Assembly (NCBI GenBank): GCA_038210655.1
Contig: JBBQWM010000006.1
Coordinates: 62,001-126,000 of the forward strand
Direction: 5' to 3'
From: 54-19 sp038210655
GTDB taxonomy: Bacteria; Chloroflexota; Chloroflexia; Chloroheliales; Chloroheliaceae
Length of the DNA: 64,000 bases
Numbering within the stretch: position 1 is the stretch's first letter; every line of letters starts with the position of its first letter. A model generated the notes under the pieces. That model was not told the DNA's origin and did not search any database. It saw only the letters and a program-made list of their open reading frames with translations. Shown here piece by piece: positions 35,770 through 44,637 of this stretch. A program made the position numbers and the translations under genes.

Positions 35770-37776
35770 TTAAGATTTTAGGACTGGCGGTTGGCTGAGG
35801 CAGGCCGCCACCAGATCGCGGACTTCGACCAACAAACCTTCTCGACTGTAAGCCCCTTTTTGGAGAATCTTCTCGACCTGACCGTTGAGTAACAAGCGGT
35901 CTTCCAGGGTAATATCTTTGGCCGTGACGACCACGACCGGGATACTACGCAATTCCTCCCGTTTACGCATTTCGATGATAAACTCAAAGCCGTCCATTTC
36001 AGGCATCATCAAGTCGAGCAGAATAAGCTCAGGTCGGTTGTTATTGACCCATTCTAAAGCGATGCGCCCGTTCTCGGCCTCGGCCACCGTCCAGCCTTCT
36101 TTTTCCATCGTTCGACGCAAGAGTTGGCGGGTCGGTGGATCGTCCTCGACTACCAGCACCGTTCCCGGTAACAGATTGCGTCGGTATCTTTTCAAAACCG
36201 TTACCAGCCGTTCGCGGTCAACCGGCTTTATCAAATAATCAGACACCCCCAGCGCATAACCCATGTTTTTATTATCCATAAAAGTGAGCATAATGACTGG
36301 GATTGCAATCGTTTCGAGATCGTTTTTGAGGCTGGTCAGGACGGCCCAACCATCCATGCCGGGCATCATCACATCCAGCAAGATCGCGGAAGGTCGCAAC
36401 TGGTGGGCCATCTGCAAACCTTCCTCCCCGCCCGATGCGCTTAAAACCTGAAAACCCTCTTCGCTCAACGACCGGCGCAAAATATCGTGGACGGTCGGGT
36501 CGTCATCGATCACCAAAATAGTGTTACGCTCTTTTTGGAGTATGATGGTTTCGAGTGGGGTAAAGGCGTTCGGGTCAGCCAGGACGGTGGAAACCTGGGT
36601 CGGAAGCTGAATAACAAAAGTAGAACCCTGTCCTGGCTGGCTCTCGACTGTAATATCGCCCTGCATCATCTGGCAAAAACGTTTGGTGATTGCCAGACCC
36701 AACCCGGTTCCACCGTATTTACGAGTTGTCGAAGCATCGGCCTGGGAAAAGGCTTCAAAAACCCGGCTCATCTGCTCAGTACTCATACCGATGCCGGAAT
36801 CGATTACGCTAAAGTTGATCCACTCGCTACCATTTAACCTTTCGCGGGTGGCGCGTAGAGTGATCGTACCATTCTCGGTAAACTTGCAAGCGTTGGAGAG
36901 CAAATTAAAGAGAGCCTGACGGACTTTAGTCAGATCGGCGGTCATTGTGCCAAGCGTATCATCCCATTCCAGGTTTAGCCGGTTGCATTTCTGCTCCACC
37001 AGCGGATAGACGGTCGTCACGACTTCCTGGAGCATACTAATAACCCCAAAGTTTTCGAGATAAAGCTCCATTTTACCGGCTTCAACTTTAGAAAGGTCCA
37101 GAATATCGTTGATAAGACTCAGCAAATGTTTTCCGGCTCGATGGATTTTTTGAAGATCGGGAACAAGTTCTTCCTGTCCATTATCTTGGGCTTCTTCCTG
37201 GAGCATATCGCTATAGCCGATAATAGCGTTGAGAGGAGTACGCAACTCGTGGCTCATATTAGCCAGGAACTGGCTCTTGGCTCGGTTAGCTGTCTCGGCA
37301 GCCTCTTTTTGCTCCTGGATACGACCGTTCGCCACTTTTAATAGATGCGATTGGGCCAGAAGTAGGATATGCAGATCGAGCAACCGCAAGCTATGGTCTT
37401 CCGCCTCAACCACGATAGGCTCGTAGACCAGCCTGGTAGCCCGACTGAGGGCCTGCTCAACCGCTTCGTCAATCCGGCAAGTATGGGACAATTGGAGCGG
37501 CTCTATTAAGATAATTTCCAAAAGCTCGCGGATCGAGCGCCGCATAAAAAGCGCCACACCGTAGGGCCGTCCAAGCTGCTCGAAGAATTTCTGGCGGGAA
37601 ATCATACCAAGTGAGCGGGTTTCGTCCATAACCAGGATGCCCGGCAAATCGGGCCGCTGTTCAAACTCGGTCGCTACAAACTGACCCGATGTAGTTGGAT
37701 CGACCCAAAAGTCGTGCGAAGGTAAATCTCCAATAGTCGAATGACGAGTTAGTCGTTCCAGGTTCGGATAGGCCAT
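35770..37776 (-). CDS. Hybrid histidine kinase with two C-terminal receivers
   Basis: A 668 aa cytoplasmic signal protein. N-terminal region (residues 1-150) contains GILVMDETRSLGMISRQKFFEQLGRPYGVALFMRRSIRELL, a CBS-like sensor found in other kinases. A short coiled coil (QEQKEAAETANRAKSQFLAN) leads to HisKA (SHELRTPLNAIIGYSD, His about residue 176) and HATPase_c (N-box LSNACKF, DSGIGM, KYGGTGLGLAI). Two receivers follow, with acceptor Asp in LLDVMMPGMDGW (about 469) and LLDLMMPEMDGF (about 589). No DNA-binding output domain is present, so it may phosphorelay to a partner outside the window. No TM segment. Start ATG has GGGGAACTGAG before it. Confidence 0.94.
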   Translation of the reverse strand: MAYPNLERLTRHSTIGDLPSHDFWVDPTTSGQFVATEFEQRPDLPGILVMDETRSLGMISRQKFFEQLGRPYGVALFMRRSIRELLEIILIEPLQLSHTCRIDEAVEQALSRATRLVYEPIVVEAEDHSLRLLDLHILLLAQSHLLKVANGRIQEQKEAAETANRAKSQFLANMSHELRTPLNAIIGYSDMLQEEAQDNGQEELVPDLQKIHRAGKHLLSLINDILDLSKVEAGKMELYLENFGVISMLQEVVTTVYPLVEQKCNRLNLEWDDTLGTMTADLTKVRQALFNLLSNACKFTENGTITLRATRERLNGSEWINFSVIDSGIGMSTEQMSRVFEAFSQADASTTRKYGGTGLGLAITKRFCQMMQGDITVESQPGQGSTFVIQLPTQVSTVLADPNAFTPLETIILQKERNTILVIDDDPTVHDILRRSLSEEGFQVLSASGGEEGLQMAHQLRPSAILLDVMMPGMDGWAVLTSLKNDLETIAIPVIMLTFMDNKNMGYALGVSDYLIKPVDRERLVTVLKRYRRNLLPGTVLVVEDDPPTRQLLRRTMEKEGWTVAEAENGRIALEWVNNNRPELILLDLMMPEMDGFEFIIEMRKREELRSIPVVVVTAKDITLEDRLLLNGQVEKILQKGAYSREGLLVEVRDLVAACLSQPPVLKS

Positions 37777-38300
37777 TCTCAGTTCCCCTTATAGTCTCTA
37801 GCCCAAAGTTTTATCGTAATGTCCAGGCTACCTTATTTCACAGTTAACTTAGTGTATTAAATTAACCTTACGAAACAGCTTACAGATCAGGATTTTAATA
37901 AAGACTTTCCCATAAATATAATATGTTCGATCCAAACTAACCTATTAAGAAAAATTGCCACTGATCCTTATAAACGATCAATGGCAACTTTCTAGCCTAT
38001 TTAGAGCAAATTCAAAGCAATTGAGCTATACAACTTCTCTAGGTGGTTCAATAGCACTGCATTTTGCAATATAGCCTATCAAGGGAAAATCAACCGTCGA
38101 ACCTATTCATCCCTCATCCCTATAAAGATCGAAGGGCGCTTTTTCCAACTGGGCCGGATAATATTAGGACTCCAAAATTACGCCAAAAGACTATTTCCAA
38201 TTGCTTAGCTGTATGTAATAATAGTGGGGTTATATCAGCAGATGTTTAACCAAAAGGGTGTGCTTATCCCTGTTAATTTTCGAGGAGCAGATCATATTTT
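37777..38300. other. Intergenic region between divergent genes
   Basis: About 520 bases holding the promoters of the hybrid kinase (minus) and the ABC ATPase (plus). A hairpin at 37956-37992 (TTGCCACTGATC/GATCAATGGCAA with T5 on the minus strand) has no gene assigned. TCATCCCTCATCCC units near 38100 belong to the heptamer repeats seen elsewhere. Confidence 0.5.
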
Positions 38301-39269
38301 ATGATAGGAGTAAATCAGCCAAAGATAGCAAACACTACCCGACCCGAAGCGGAACCGGTAATCATAGCACAGGGCCTTTATAAGAAATACAAGGATTTTG
38401 AGGCGGTCAAGGGGATCGATTTTACGGTGTATCGGCAGGAGTGTTTTGGTATTCTCGGCCCGAACGGAGCAGGCAAGAGTACCACCATTCGGATGCTGCA
38501 TTGCGTTTCGCCAGTCACTGCCGGGAAGTTGGAAGTGCTGGGCTACCCGGTGACAGGCTATAGCCGCCAGATCAAAGCCCAGTTGGGCGTGGTATCGCAA
38601 GATGATAATCTGGATACCTCGCTAACGGTAATCCAAAATTTGTTGGTTTACGCCCGCTATTTTGGGATCGGGAAGGTCGAAGCCCGTAAACGGGCCGAAG
38701 AAGCTCTCGAACTATTCCAGTTGATCGAAAAGCGTGATAATGCGGTGGATGAGCTTTCGGGCGGTATGAAGCGGCGGTTGGTGATCGCCCGCTCGTTGAT
38801 AAATAAGCCTCGCCTGATTATTCTGGATGAGCCGACAACCGGCCTCGACCCGGCAGCCCGTCAACTGGTCTGGCAAAAACTGCGCTACTTGCGCGATAGC
38901 GGTGTAACATTGGTGCTGACTACCCACTATATGGAGGAAGCCTCCCAACTTTGCGACCGACTGGTGATTATGAACCAGGGACACATCCTGGCGGAAGGTA
39001 CGCCGCTAGATTTGGTGCAGCGTCTGGTCGGTTACGAGGTGATCGAATTGCGGACGGAGGCTCTACCAAACTTGAATTTGCCCGAACTACTCGGCAACCG
39101 CCCGATCCGCACCGAGCAGGCCGGAGATACCTTTTACCTGTTTGGGCAGGAACCTAACGCCTTCCACAACTTCGTCCTACCTGAAGAAGTAACTTATCGG
39201 CTCCAGCGTCGGGCCGGTCTGGAAGATGTCTTTTTGCGCCTGACTGGACACGGGCTGAATGAGGGATGA
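38301..39269 (+). CDS. ABC transporter ATP-binding protein (ABC-2/NodI-type)
   Basis: A 322 aa ATPase. Walker A is GPNGAGKST, Q-loop VVSQDDNLD, ABC signature LSGGMKRRL, Walker B RLIILDEPTTGLDP, H-loop LTTHY. The C-terminal 80 residues form the extension typical of drug-export ABC-2 ATPases such as DrrA/NodI. No membrane permease gene follows on this strand (the next gene is a converging GNAT), which is unusual because these ATPases normally pair with a permease. The cargo is therefore unknown. ATG at 38301 with GAGGAGC upstream. Confidence 0.93.
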   Translation: MIGVNQPKIANTTRPEAEPVIIAQGLYKKYKDFEAVKGIDFTVYRQECFGILGPNGAGKSTTIRMLHCVSPVTAGKLEVLGYPVTGYSRQIKAQLGVVSQDDNLDTSLTVIQNLLVYARYFGIGKVEARKRAEEALELFQLIEKRDNAVDELSGGMKRRLVIARSLINKPRLIILDEPTTGLDPAARQLVWQKLRYLRDSGVTLVLTTHYMEEASQLCDRLVIMNQGHILAEGTPLDLVQRLVGYEVIELRTEALPNLNLPELLGNRPIRTEQAGDTFYLFGQEPNAFHNFVLPEEVTYRLQRRAGLEDVFLRLTGHGLNEG

Positions 39270-39330
39270 GGGATGAGGGATGAAGCAGTTAGGGCCGAGA
39301 TTAGCCCTAACCGCCAGAGTAGCCCATCCC

Positions 39331-39873
39331 TTAAAGCGTCATGCGGTAGAGGGCGATAGTGCGGGTCTTGCCATCCCAAATCGAGTCATACATCTCAACC
39401 AGTTCGAGGCCCTTTTTGGCAAAGAAAGATCGGCCATAGGTGTTCTCGTTGACAGTCCCTACCAAAAGCTGAGTTGAACCGGCATCTTTTAGATGATTAC
39501 AGGCCCGCTCAAAGAGCAACTCGCCCACCCCTTGACGCTGGTATTCGGGCCGCACGAAGAATTGTAAAATACGGGAGTGACCGTGCCGGTCTTTGGGTAG
39601 GACGCATAAATGACCGACGATCTTGCCACCTTTTTCAGCCACATAAATTGCGTTATCTGGATTATCGAGGATCGTGTGCAGAACGTGATCGTTATAATAG
39701 TGTTGCACCTCATCTTCGATTTCTTCAGGGGTCATAAAATAGGCGTAGGATACCCGACGCGACAAGAGCGCATCTTCCCGAATGGCCGGGAAATCATCCG
39801 CCGTCGCTTTCCGCAACTCTATAAATTCAACTTCACCATTTTTGTCTTCATTTTTGGTATCTAAAACAGACAT
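39331..39873 (-). CDS. GNAT acetyltransferase
   Basis: 180 aa. The acetyl-CoA loop is FVRPEYQRQGVGELLFERACNHLKDAG (R-x-x-G-x-G), and VGTVNENTYGRSFFAKKGLELVEMYDSIWDG is motif B. YYNDHVLHTILDNPDNAIYVAEKGGKIVGHLCV is the N-terminal strand set. Substrate unknown. Start ATG with TTAGGAGGTAAG ribosome site. Confidence 0.85.
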   Translation of the reverse strand: MSVLDTKNEDKNGEVEFIELRKATADDFPAIREDALLSRRVSYAYFMTPEEIEDEVQHYYNDHVLHTILDNPDNAIYVAEKGGKIVGHLCVLPKDRHGHSRILQFFVRPEYQRQGVGELLFERACNHLKDAGSTQLLVGTVNENTYGRSFFAKKGLELVEMYDSIWDGKTRTIALYRMTL

Positions 39874-39949
39874 TTCTTACCTCCTAATGTAAGCCTTAGC
39901 GGGGAACTCGAACCATTCCTTACCCGGCAAGGCGGCTTCGACCAGAGCT

Positions 39950-40579
39950 TCAAGAATTAAATCTATCATGCTCAGCATCATACAAATCATCAATTGCAAA
40001 GCGCTGGTTCCTTTTCTTAAAAGGAATACGACCGTTGATAGACTCGTGGGCGCAACCTCGCAAAATCGTCAGAACTTCATTTTCGTTCATCTGCCCATCC
40101 TGACGAGACCCGGCCAAACCTTCCACATAATAAGGGCCATTCCCCCCGGCCTCGTAAATTATCAGGCTCCAAAACCCGTGACGGTAGCGAAAATAAAAGG
40201 CTTGCCCGTTGATCGTACCTTCATACTGGGTTGGGTTGGCCCGATTGGTGCAACGAGTTGCGATCCTGATTGGTTGGTACTGCTTTTCAGTCTCGGCTGG
40301 CTCTGGCGCGACCTGGCTTTTTTCCGAGAGCCTTTCACTAAAAACTCGGATCGGCGCTGGTGAATTATCAGCACTTTCCTCTACTATCGTAAAGCCCGAA
40401 GGCGCGACCCGACCAAAGCCGGGCAATTCCAACCGGGCGTTGCTTAGGAAAGCCTTAAAACCTTCCAGATGTTCTTCATCGAACTCAAGCAAAGTGGCTT
40501 CCTCAAAAGTAAGTTTCAAACTTACCTTCTTTTTGCTGGTCACTTTTGTTTTTTTAGTAGAAGGATCGTTGGTAGCCAT
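39950..40579 (-). CDS. Hypothetical protein, 209 aa
   Basis: Soluble protein of unrecognised family. It has a lysine/threonine N-terminus (KKTKVTSKKKVSLKLTFEEATLLEF), a Ser/Pro/Glu-rich middle (about 60-105) and a globular C-terminus with QYEGTINGQAFYFRYRHGFWSLIIYEAGGNGPYYVEGLAGSRQDGQMNENEVLTILRGC. Start ATG with AAAGGGGG upstream. No function proposed. A GNAT gene lies downstream on the same strand. Confidence 0.6.
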   Translation of the reverse strand: MATNDPSTKKTKVTSKKKVSLKLTFEEATLLEFDEEHLEGFKAFLSNARLELPGFGRVAPSGFTIVEESADNSPAPIRVFSERLSEKSQVAPEPAETEKQYQPIRIATRCTNRANPTQYEGTINGQAFYFRYRHGFWSLIIYEAGGNGPYYVEGLAGSRQDGQMNENEVLTILRGCAHESINGRIPFKKRNQRFAIDDLYDAEHDRFNS

Positions 40580-40644
40580 AGTAGTAACCCCCTTTGGTTA
40601 GTACTGGATTAACCTTCTTGGTTAAAGACTGAAATAACCGAAAA

Positions 40645-40769
40645 TCTATGGGCAGAGTCATATCTAACAAAATACCCTCGCTCCTTTGTTGGACATTGCT
40701 CTGCCAATGGACGGCCCCCCTTCATCCCTCATCCCTCATCCCTTCTAAGACCTTGCTCTGCCAATGGAT
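40645..40769. repeat. Repeat block of CTATGGGC and CTCTGCCAATGG units with heptamers
   Basis: It contains CTATGGGCAGAGTCATATC, two inverted GCTCTGCCAATGGA units and TCATCCC(TCATCCC)n between them. It is related to 31455-31577 and 44384-44632. It lies before the malic-enzyme 3' end. Confidence 0.65.
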
Positions 40770-40771
40770 AC

Positions 40772-42196
40772 TTACGGGGTTGGCTTGCGGTCGCGCTGAG
40801 CTACCCCAGTCGCATAAGCTGCGTCGGCCACCGCCTTTGCGACCGCCGTGACCACCCGTTTATCAAAAACGGATGGAATAATATAATCGGCACTAACTTC
40901 CTCATCCGTAATAATGGACTGAATGGCCCGCGCTGCCGCTAACTTCATGGCGTCATTGATGGTGGTAGCCCGGCAATCGAGCGCACCCCGGAAAATACCC
41001 GGAAAGCATAAAACGTTATTTATCTGGTTGGGGTAATCGCTCCGCCCGGTCGCCATTACCCGGACATAAGGAGCGGCTTCTTCCGGCATAATTTCGGGGG
41101 TCGGGTTTGCCAGTGCGAAAACTATCGCGTCGGGAGCCATCCGCTTAAGGGCTTCGACCGACATTGCACCCGGCCCGGACAGGCCCAGGTAAACATCGGC
41201 ACCGTGAATGACTTCCAAAAGCGAACCGTGTTCGCGCTCCTGGTTGGTATGTTCGGCATACCATTGCTTGACCGGGTTCATATGTTCAAAGCGGCCTCGG
41301 TAGACTGCCCCAGCCCTGTCGATCCCCACAATATGCTCGACACCCGCCGCCATCATAATTTTGGAGCAGGCAATTCCGGCTGCCCCGATGCCTTCGACCA
41401 CTACTTTGATCTCATTGATCTTTTTGCCCGTCACTTTGAGAGCATTCAGGAGCGCCGCCAACACCACAATTGCTGTGCCATGTTGATCGTCGTGCATGAC
41501 CGGTATATCGAGTTCGGCGACCAACCGCTCCTCGATTTCAAAGCAGCGCGGGGCCGCGATGTCTTCCAGGTTGATACCGCCAAAAGTAGGAGCTAGGGCC
41601 TTAACAATCATAATAATCTCTTCGGTATCCTGAGTATTCAGGCAAATTGGAAAAGCGTCTACCTGCCCAAATTCCTTGAACAGCATCGCCTTGCCTTCCA
41701 TCACCGGCATAGCCGCCTCTGGCCCGATATTACCCAACCCTAGCACTGCCGTACCATCGCTTACAATCGCCACCGTGTTACCTTTGATCGTAAGCGTGTA
41801 GGCTTTGGTTTTGTCAGCCGCAATCGCATTACACACACGGGCCACCCCCGGCGTATAAGCCATTGAAAGCTGATCGCGGGTTTTGAGCGGGATTTTACTC
41901 TGCACCGAAATTTTGCCGCCCAGATGAAGCAGGAAAGTACGGTCGCTTATATTGATGACCTGCACATCCGGGACTTGCTTGATCTGATCCACGATGTATT
42001 GCGAATGGGCCTCATCACCCGCCGCTACCGTCACATCGCGGGTCATAGTGTCGCGGGTAGCCTGGACAATATCGATTGCGCCCAGATCGCCACCCGCTTC
42101 GGAGATGGCATTCATGACGTGGCTCAACATTCCCACTTTATTGGGTATTTCCAGTCGCAGGGTAAAACTGTAGCTGGCATTAGGAGTAATGTTCAT
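40772..42196 (-). CDS. NAD(P)-dependent malic enzyme with N-terminal ACT domain
   Basis: Malate oxidative decarboxylation to pyruvate, 474 aa. The first 85 residues form an ACT domain (YSFTLRLEIPNKVGMLSHVMNAISEAGG), which suggests control by a small ligand such as an amino acid. Then come MAYTPGVARVCNAIA, GLGNIGPEAAMPVMEGKAMLFKEF, CFEIEERLVAELDIPVMHDDQHGTAIVVLAALLNAL with the acidic metal ligands, and VVEGIGAAGIACSKIMMAAGVEHI (Rossmann). The SxxxxxNPTPEI motif (ALANPTPEIMPEEA) is typical of bacterial SfcA-like enzymes. It follows AcsA on the minus strand by about 30 bases, so probably one transcript. Confidence 0.93.
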   Translation of the reverse strand: MNITPNASYSFTLRLEIPNKVGMLSHVMNAISEAGGDLGAIDIVQATRDTMTRDVTVAAGDEAHSQYIVDQIKQVPDVQVINISDRTFLLHLGGKISVQSKIPLKTRDQLSMAYTPGVARVCNAIAADKTKAYTLTIKGNTVAIVSDGTAVLGLGNIGPEAAMPVMEGKAMLFKEFGQVDAFPICLNTQDTEEIIMIVKALAPTFGGINLEDIAAPRCFEIEERLVAELDIPVMHDDQHGTAIVVLAALLNALKVTGKKINEIKVVVEGIGAAGIACSKIMMAAGVEHIVGIDRAGAVYRGRFEHMNPVKQWYAEHTNQEREHGSLLEVIHGADVYLGLSGPGAMSVEALKRMAPDAIVFALANPTPEIMPEEAAPYVRVMATGRSDYPNQINNVLCFPGIFRGALDCRATTINDAMKLAAARAIQSIITDEEVSADYIIPSVFDKRVVTAVAKAVADAAYATGVAQRDRKPTP

Positions 42197-42223
42197 TATA
42201 ATGATCGCAGTCCTTTCCTGGTA

Positions 42224-44185
42224 TTACTCCTCGATAGTCGAGAGATCGCCCGGTTCAACACCCATTTCACGCGCTTTCATAACCCGCCGCAAAATCTTGC
42301 CGGAGCGAGTCTTGGGCAAAGCTGCCACAAAATCCAGTTCGGAAGGGGTTGCAATCGGACCTAACTCCTTGCGAACGTGGTCGATCAATTGACCCTTGAG
42401 TTCATCCGAGGCGCTAAAACCGATTTTGAGCGTAACGAAAGCCTTGATCGCCTCGCCCTTGATCGGGTCGGGCTTACTGATAACGCCTGCTTCTGCCACT
42501 GCCGCATGGCTGACCAGGGCGCTTTCGACATCTGCCGTCCCGATCCGATGTCCCGCTACGTTCATAACATCGTCAGAGCGGCCCAAAACGGCAATATAGC
42601 CGTCCTCATCAACTGTCGCCACATCCCCAGCAGTGTAATAGGGCAGGATGGTTTCCCAATAGGCCAAATAGCGCCCCCGATCTCCCCAGATATTGCGGAA
42701 CATCTGAGGCCAACTGCCTTCGAGTACCAGCAAACCACCTTCGCGGGGCTTAACGGCTTGTCCTTTGAGGTCTACTACTTTGGCGATATAGCCGGGCAAA
42801 GGTTTACCGGCCCGACCCGCCCGAACTTCCATCGAGGGTAGCGTGCCGATAGTCGGCCCGGCGGTTTCAGTTTGCCACCAATTATCCAGGATCGGAACCC
42901 GGCCCTTCCCGGCGATATGCTCTCTGGCCCAGATCAAAGCTTCCGGGTTAAGTGGCTCTCCGGCACAGATAATCTGCCGTAGGCTGCTCAGGTCGTGCGC
43001 TTCGGGATAGGCCGGGCCAAATTTCATGAACATACGGAGACTAGTCGGGGCGGTGAAGATTTTTGTCACCTTATACTTTTCGACAATTTCCCAGACCACC
43101 CCCGGATTGGGATAATCGGGTGAGCCTTCCCGTACCAAAACGGTCGTGCCGGTTCCCCAGGGGCCATAAACCATCGCGCTATGTCCGACGATCCAGCCAA
43201 TATCCGACATACACCAATACACGTCATCTTCCTTCATATCGAAGGCCAACCGCACGTAATAAGCCGTCCCGACCATATAGCCGCCGTGTACGTAGACACA
43301 ACCTTTGGGCATGCCGGTCGTGCCGGAAGTATAAAGAATAAACAGGGGGTCTTCCGATTCCATTACCTCGGCGGGACAGGTGGTCGATTGGGCGTTGCAA
43401 AGCTCATAAAAATCAACTTCGCGTTCGGCATCCAGTTCGACTAGCGGGGTCGCCCGCCGATGCACGATCACTTTTTCCACCAAATCCAGCCCTTTAACCG
43501 CTTCGTCCGCGATACTTTTTAGCTGGGTGGACTTGCCACGTCGGTAGCCGACATCCGCCGTCACCACTACTTTGGCTTGAGCGTCGGTAATTCTGGCTCG
43601 AAGGGCGCTACTGCCCAATCCGGCATAGACCACCGAGTGAATCGCGCCTAACCGGGCGCAGGCCAGCATAGTCGCAATGCCTTCCGGGGTCAGCGGCAAA
43701 TAGATAATAACCCGGTCGCCTTTAGTAACCCCCAACGATTTTAAGCCGTTGGCGATCTGACAAGTCAGAGCCAGCAGGGCGCTAAAACTATAGGTGCGGT
43801 CTTCGCCGTCCTCTCCAATCCAGATCAAAGCCGGTTTATTGCCGCGTCCTTGCTCAATATGGCGGTCGAGGCAGTTAAGCGTAATATTGACTTGCCCGCC
43901 GACAAACCATTTTGAATTGGGGGCGTGGCCTTCCAAAACCTTGTCCCAGGGCTTGACCCAGCTAAATTCACGGGCAATCTCAGCCCAAAAACCTTCCAGA
44001 TCAGCGGCGGCGCGGTCATAAAGGGCCTGATAATCTTTAACATCAGCCGTTGCCAGGGTTTCGGAGGTCGGGGCGAAGCGAGTTTCAGTGGTAAGCAGTT
44101 GTTGGAAATCGCCAGAAGCGTCATTTGTTGCAGTAGCCGTACCCTCAGTCCCACTTCTTTGTTGGTTCTCACCCAATTGTGACAT
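42224..44185 (-). CDS. acsA: Acetyl-CoA synthetase (AMP-forming)
   Basis: A 653 aa ligase making acetyl-CoA from acetate, ATP and CoA. A3 P-loop is LYTSGTTGMPKGCVYVHGGY, then IGWIVGHSAMVYGPW, A5 NWWQTETAGPTIG, A7 YYTAGDVATVDEDGY, GRSDDVMNVAGHRIGTADVE, and near the end PKTRSGKILRRVMKA with the lysine regulated by acetylation in Pat/CobB systems. WWQTET is specific for acetyl/propionyl enzymes. Start is ATG at 44185 (MSQLGENQQ) with GGGAG upstream; an in-frame upstream start would add a 32-residue stretch without homology. It points to acetate uptake feeding the PHA genes in the same region. Confidence 0.95.
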   Translation of the reverse strand: MSQLGENQQRSGTEGTATATNDASGDFQQLLTTETRFAPTSETLATADVKDYQALYDRAAADLEGFWAEIAREFSWVKPWDKVLEGHAPNSKWFVGGQVNITLNCLDRHIEQGRGNKPALIWIGEDGEDRTYSFSALLALTCQIANGLKSLGVTKGDRVIIYLPLTPEGIATMLACARLGAIHSVVYAGLGSSALRARITDAQAKVVVTADVGYRRGKSTQLKSIADEAVKGLDLVEKVIVHRRATPLVELDAEREVDFYELCNAQSTTCPAEVMESEDPLFILYTSGTTGMPKGCVYVHGGYMVGTAYYVRLAFDMKEDDVYWCMSDIGWIVGHSAMVYGPWGTGTTVLVREGSPDYPNPGVVWEIVEKYKVTKIFTAPTSLRMFMKFGPAYPEAHDLSSLRQIICAGEPLNPEALIWAREHIAGKGRVPILDNWWQTETAGPTIGTLPSMEVRAGRAGKPLPGYIAKVVDLKGQAVKPREGGLLVLEGSWPQMFRNIWGDRGRYLAYWETILPYYTAGDVATVDEDGYIAVLGRSDDVMNVAGHRIGTADVESALVSHAAVAEAGVISKPDPIKGEAIKAFVTLKIGFSASDELKGQLIDHVRKELGPIATPSELDFVAALPKTRSGKILRRVMKAREMGVEPGDLSTIEE

Positions 44186-44637
44186 TATTTTCTCTCCCAA
44201 AGTGGCTAAATCTATCAACTCAAAATTCCGGGGTAGAAGGCTGCCCCACCCAAATGAGCGCTCCCTTGCGCCCCAGGCCAAATTTTGAGCTGATAACTAA
44301 AAACTAAACTCGAATCCGTTAGGTGCTGCTTTATTGATTATATCACAGCCCATTTAGAGTCTATCTAAAAGTAGAGTAAGTATCCATTGGCGGAGCAATG
44401 TCTAACAAGGGATGAGGGATGAAAGATGAAGGATGAAAGGTCAGGGTCTTTTGCTGGAAATGGCTCCGCCATAGACCACCCATTGACAGAGCAATATCCC
44501 ACAAGGGCGTGTCTGTTGTTGGATATTGCTCTGCCCATAGACCGTACCCTTCATCCCTCAGTCCTCAGTCCTCAGTCCTCAGTCCTCAGTCCTTGTTTGT
44601 TAGCTATGGCTCCGCCCATAGACTTTCGGTTATACTC
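44186..44637. repeat. Repeat block between acsA and pckG
   Basis: About 450 bases. TATCCATTGGCGGAGCAATG, TGGCTCCGCCATAGAC, CTCTGCCCATAGACC and TGGCTCCGCCCATAGAC units are in both orientations, separated by tandem TCATCCC/TCAGTCC heptamers (44545-44600). No gene was found. The acsA promoter should lie in it. Confidence 0.7.
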
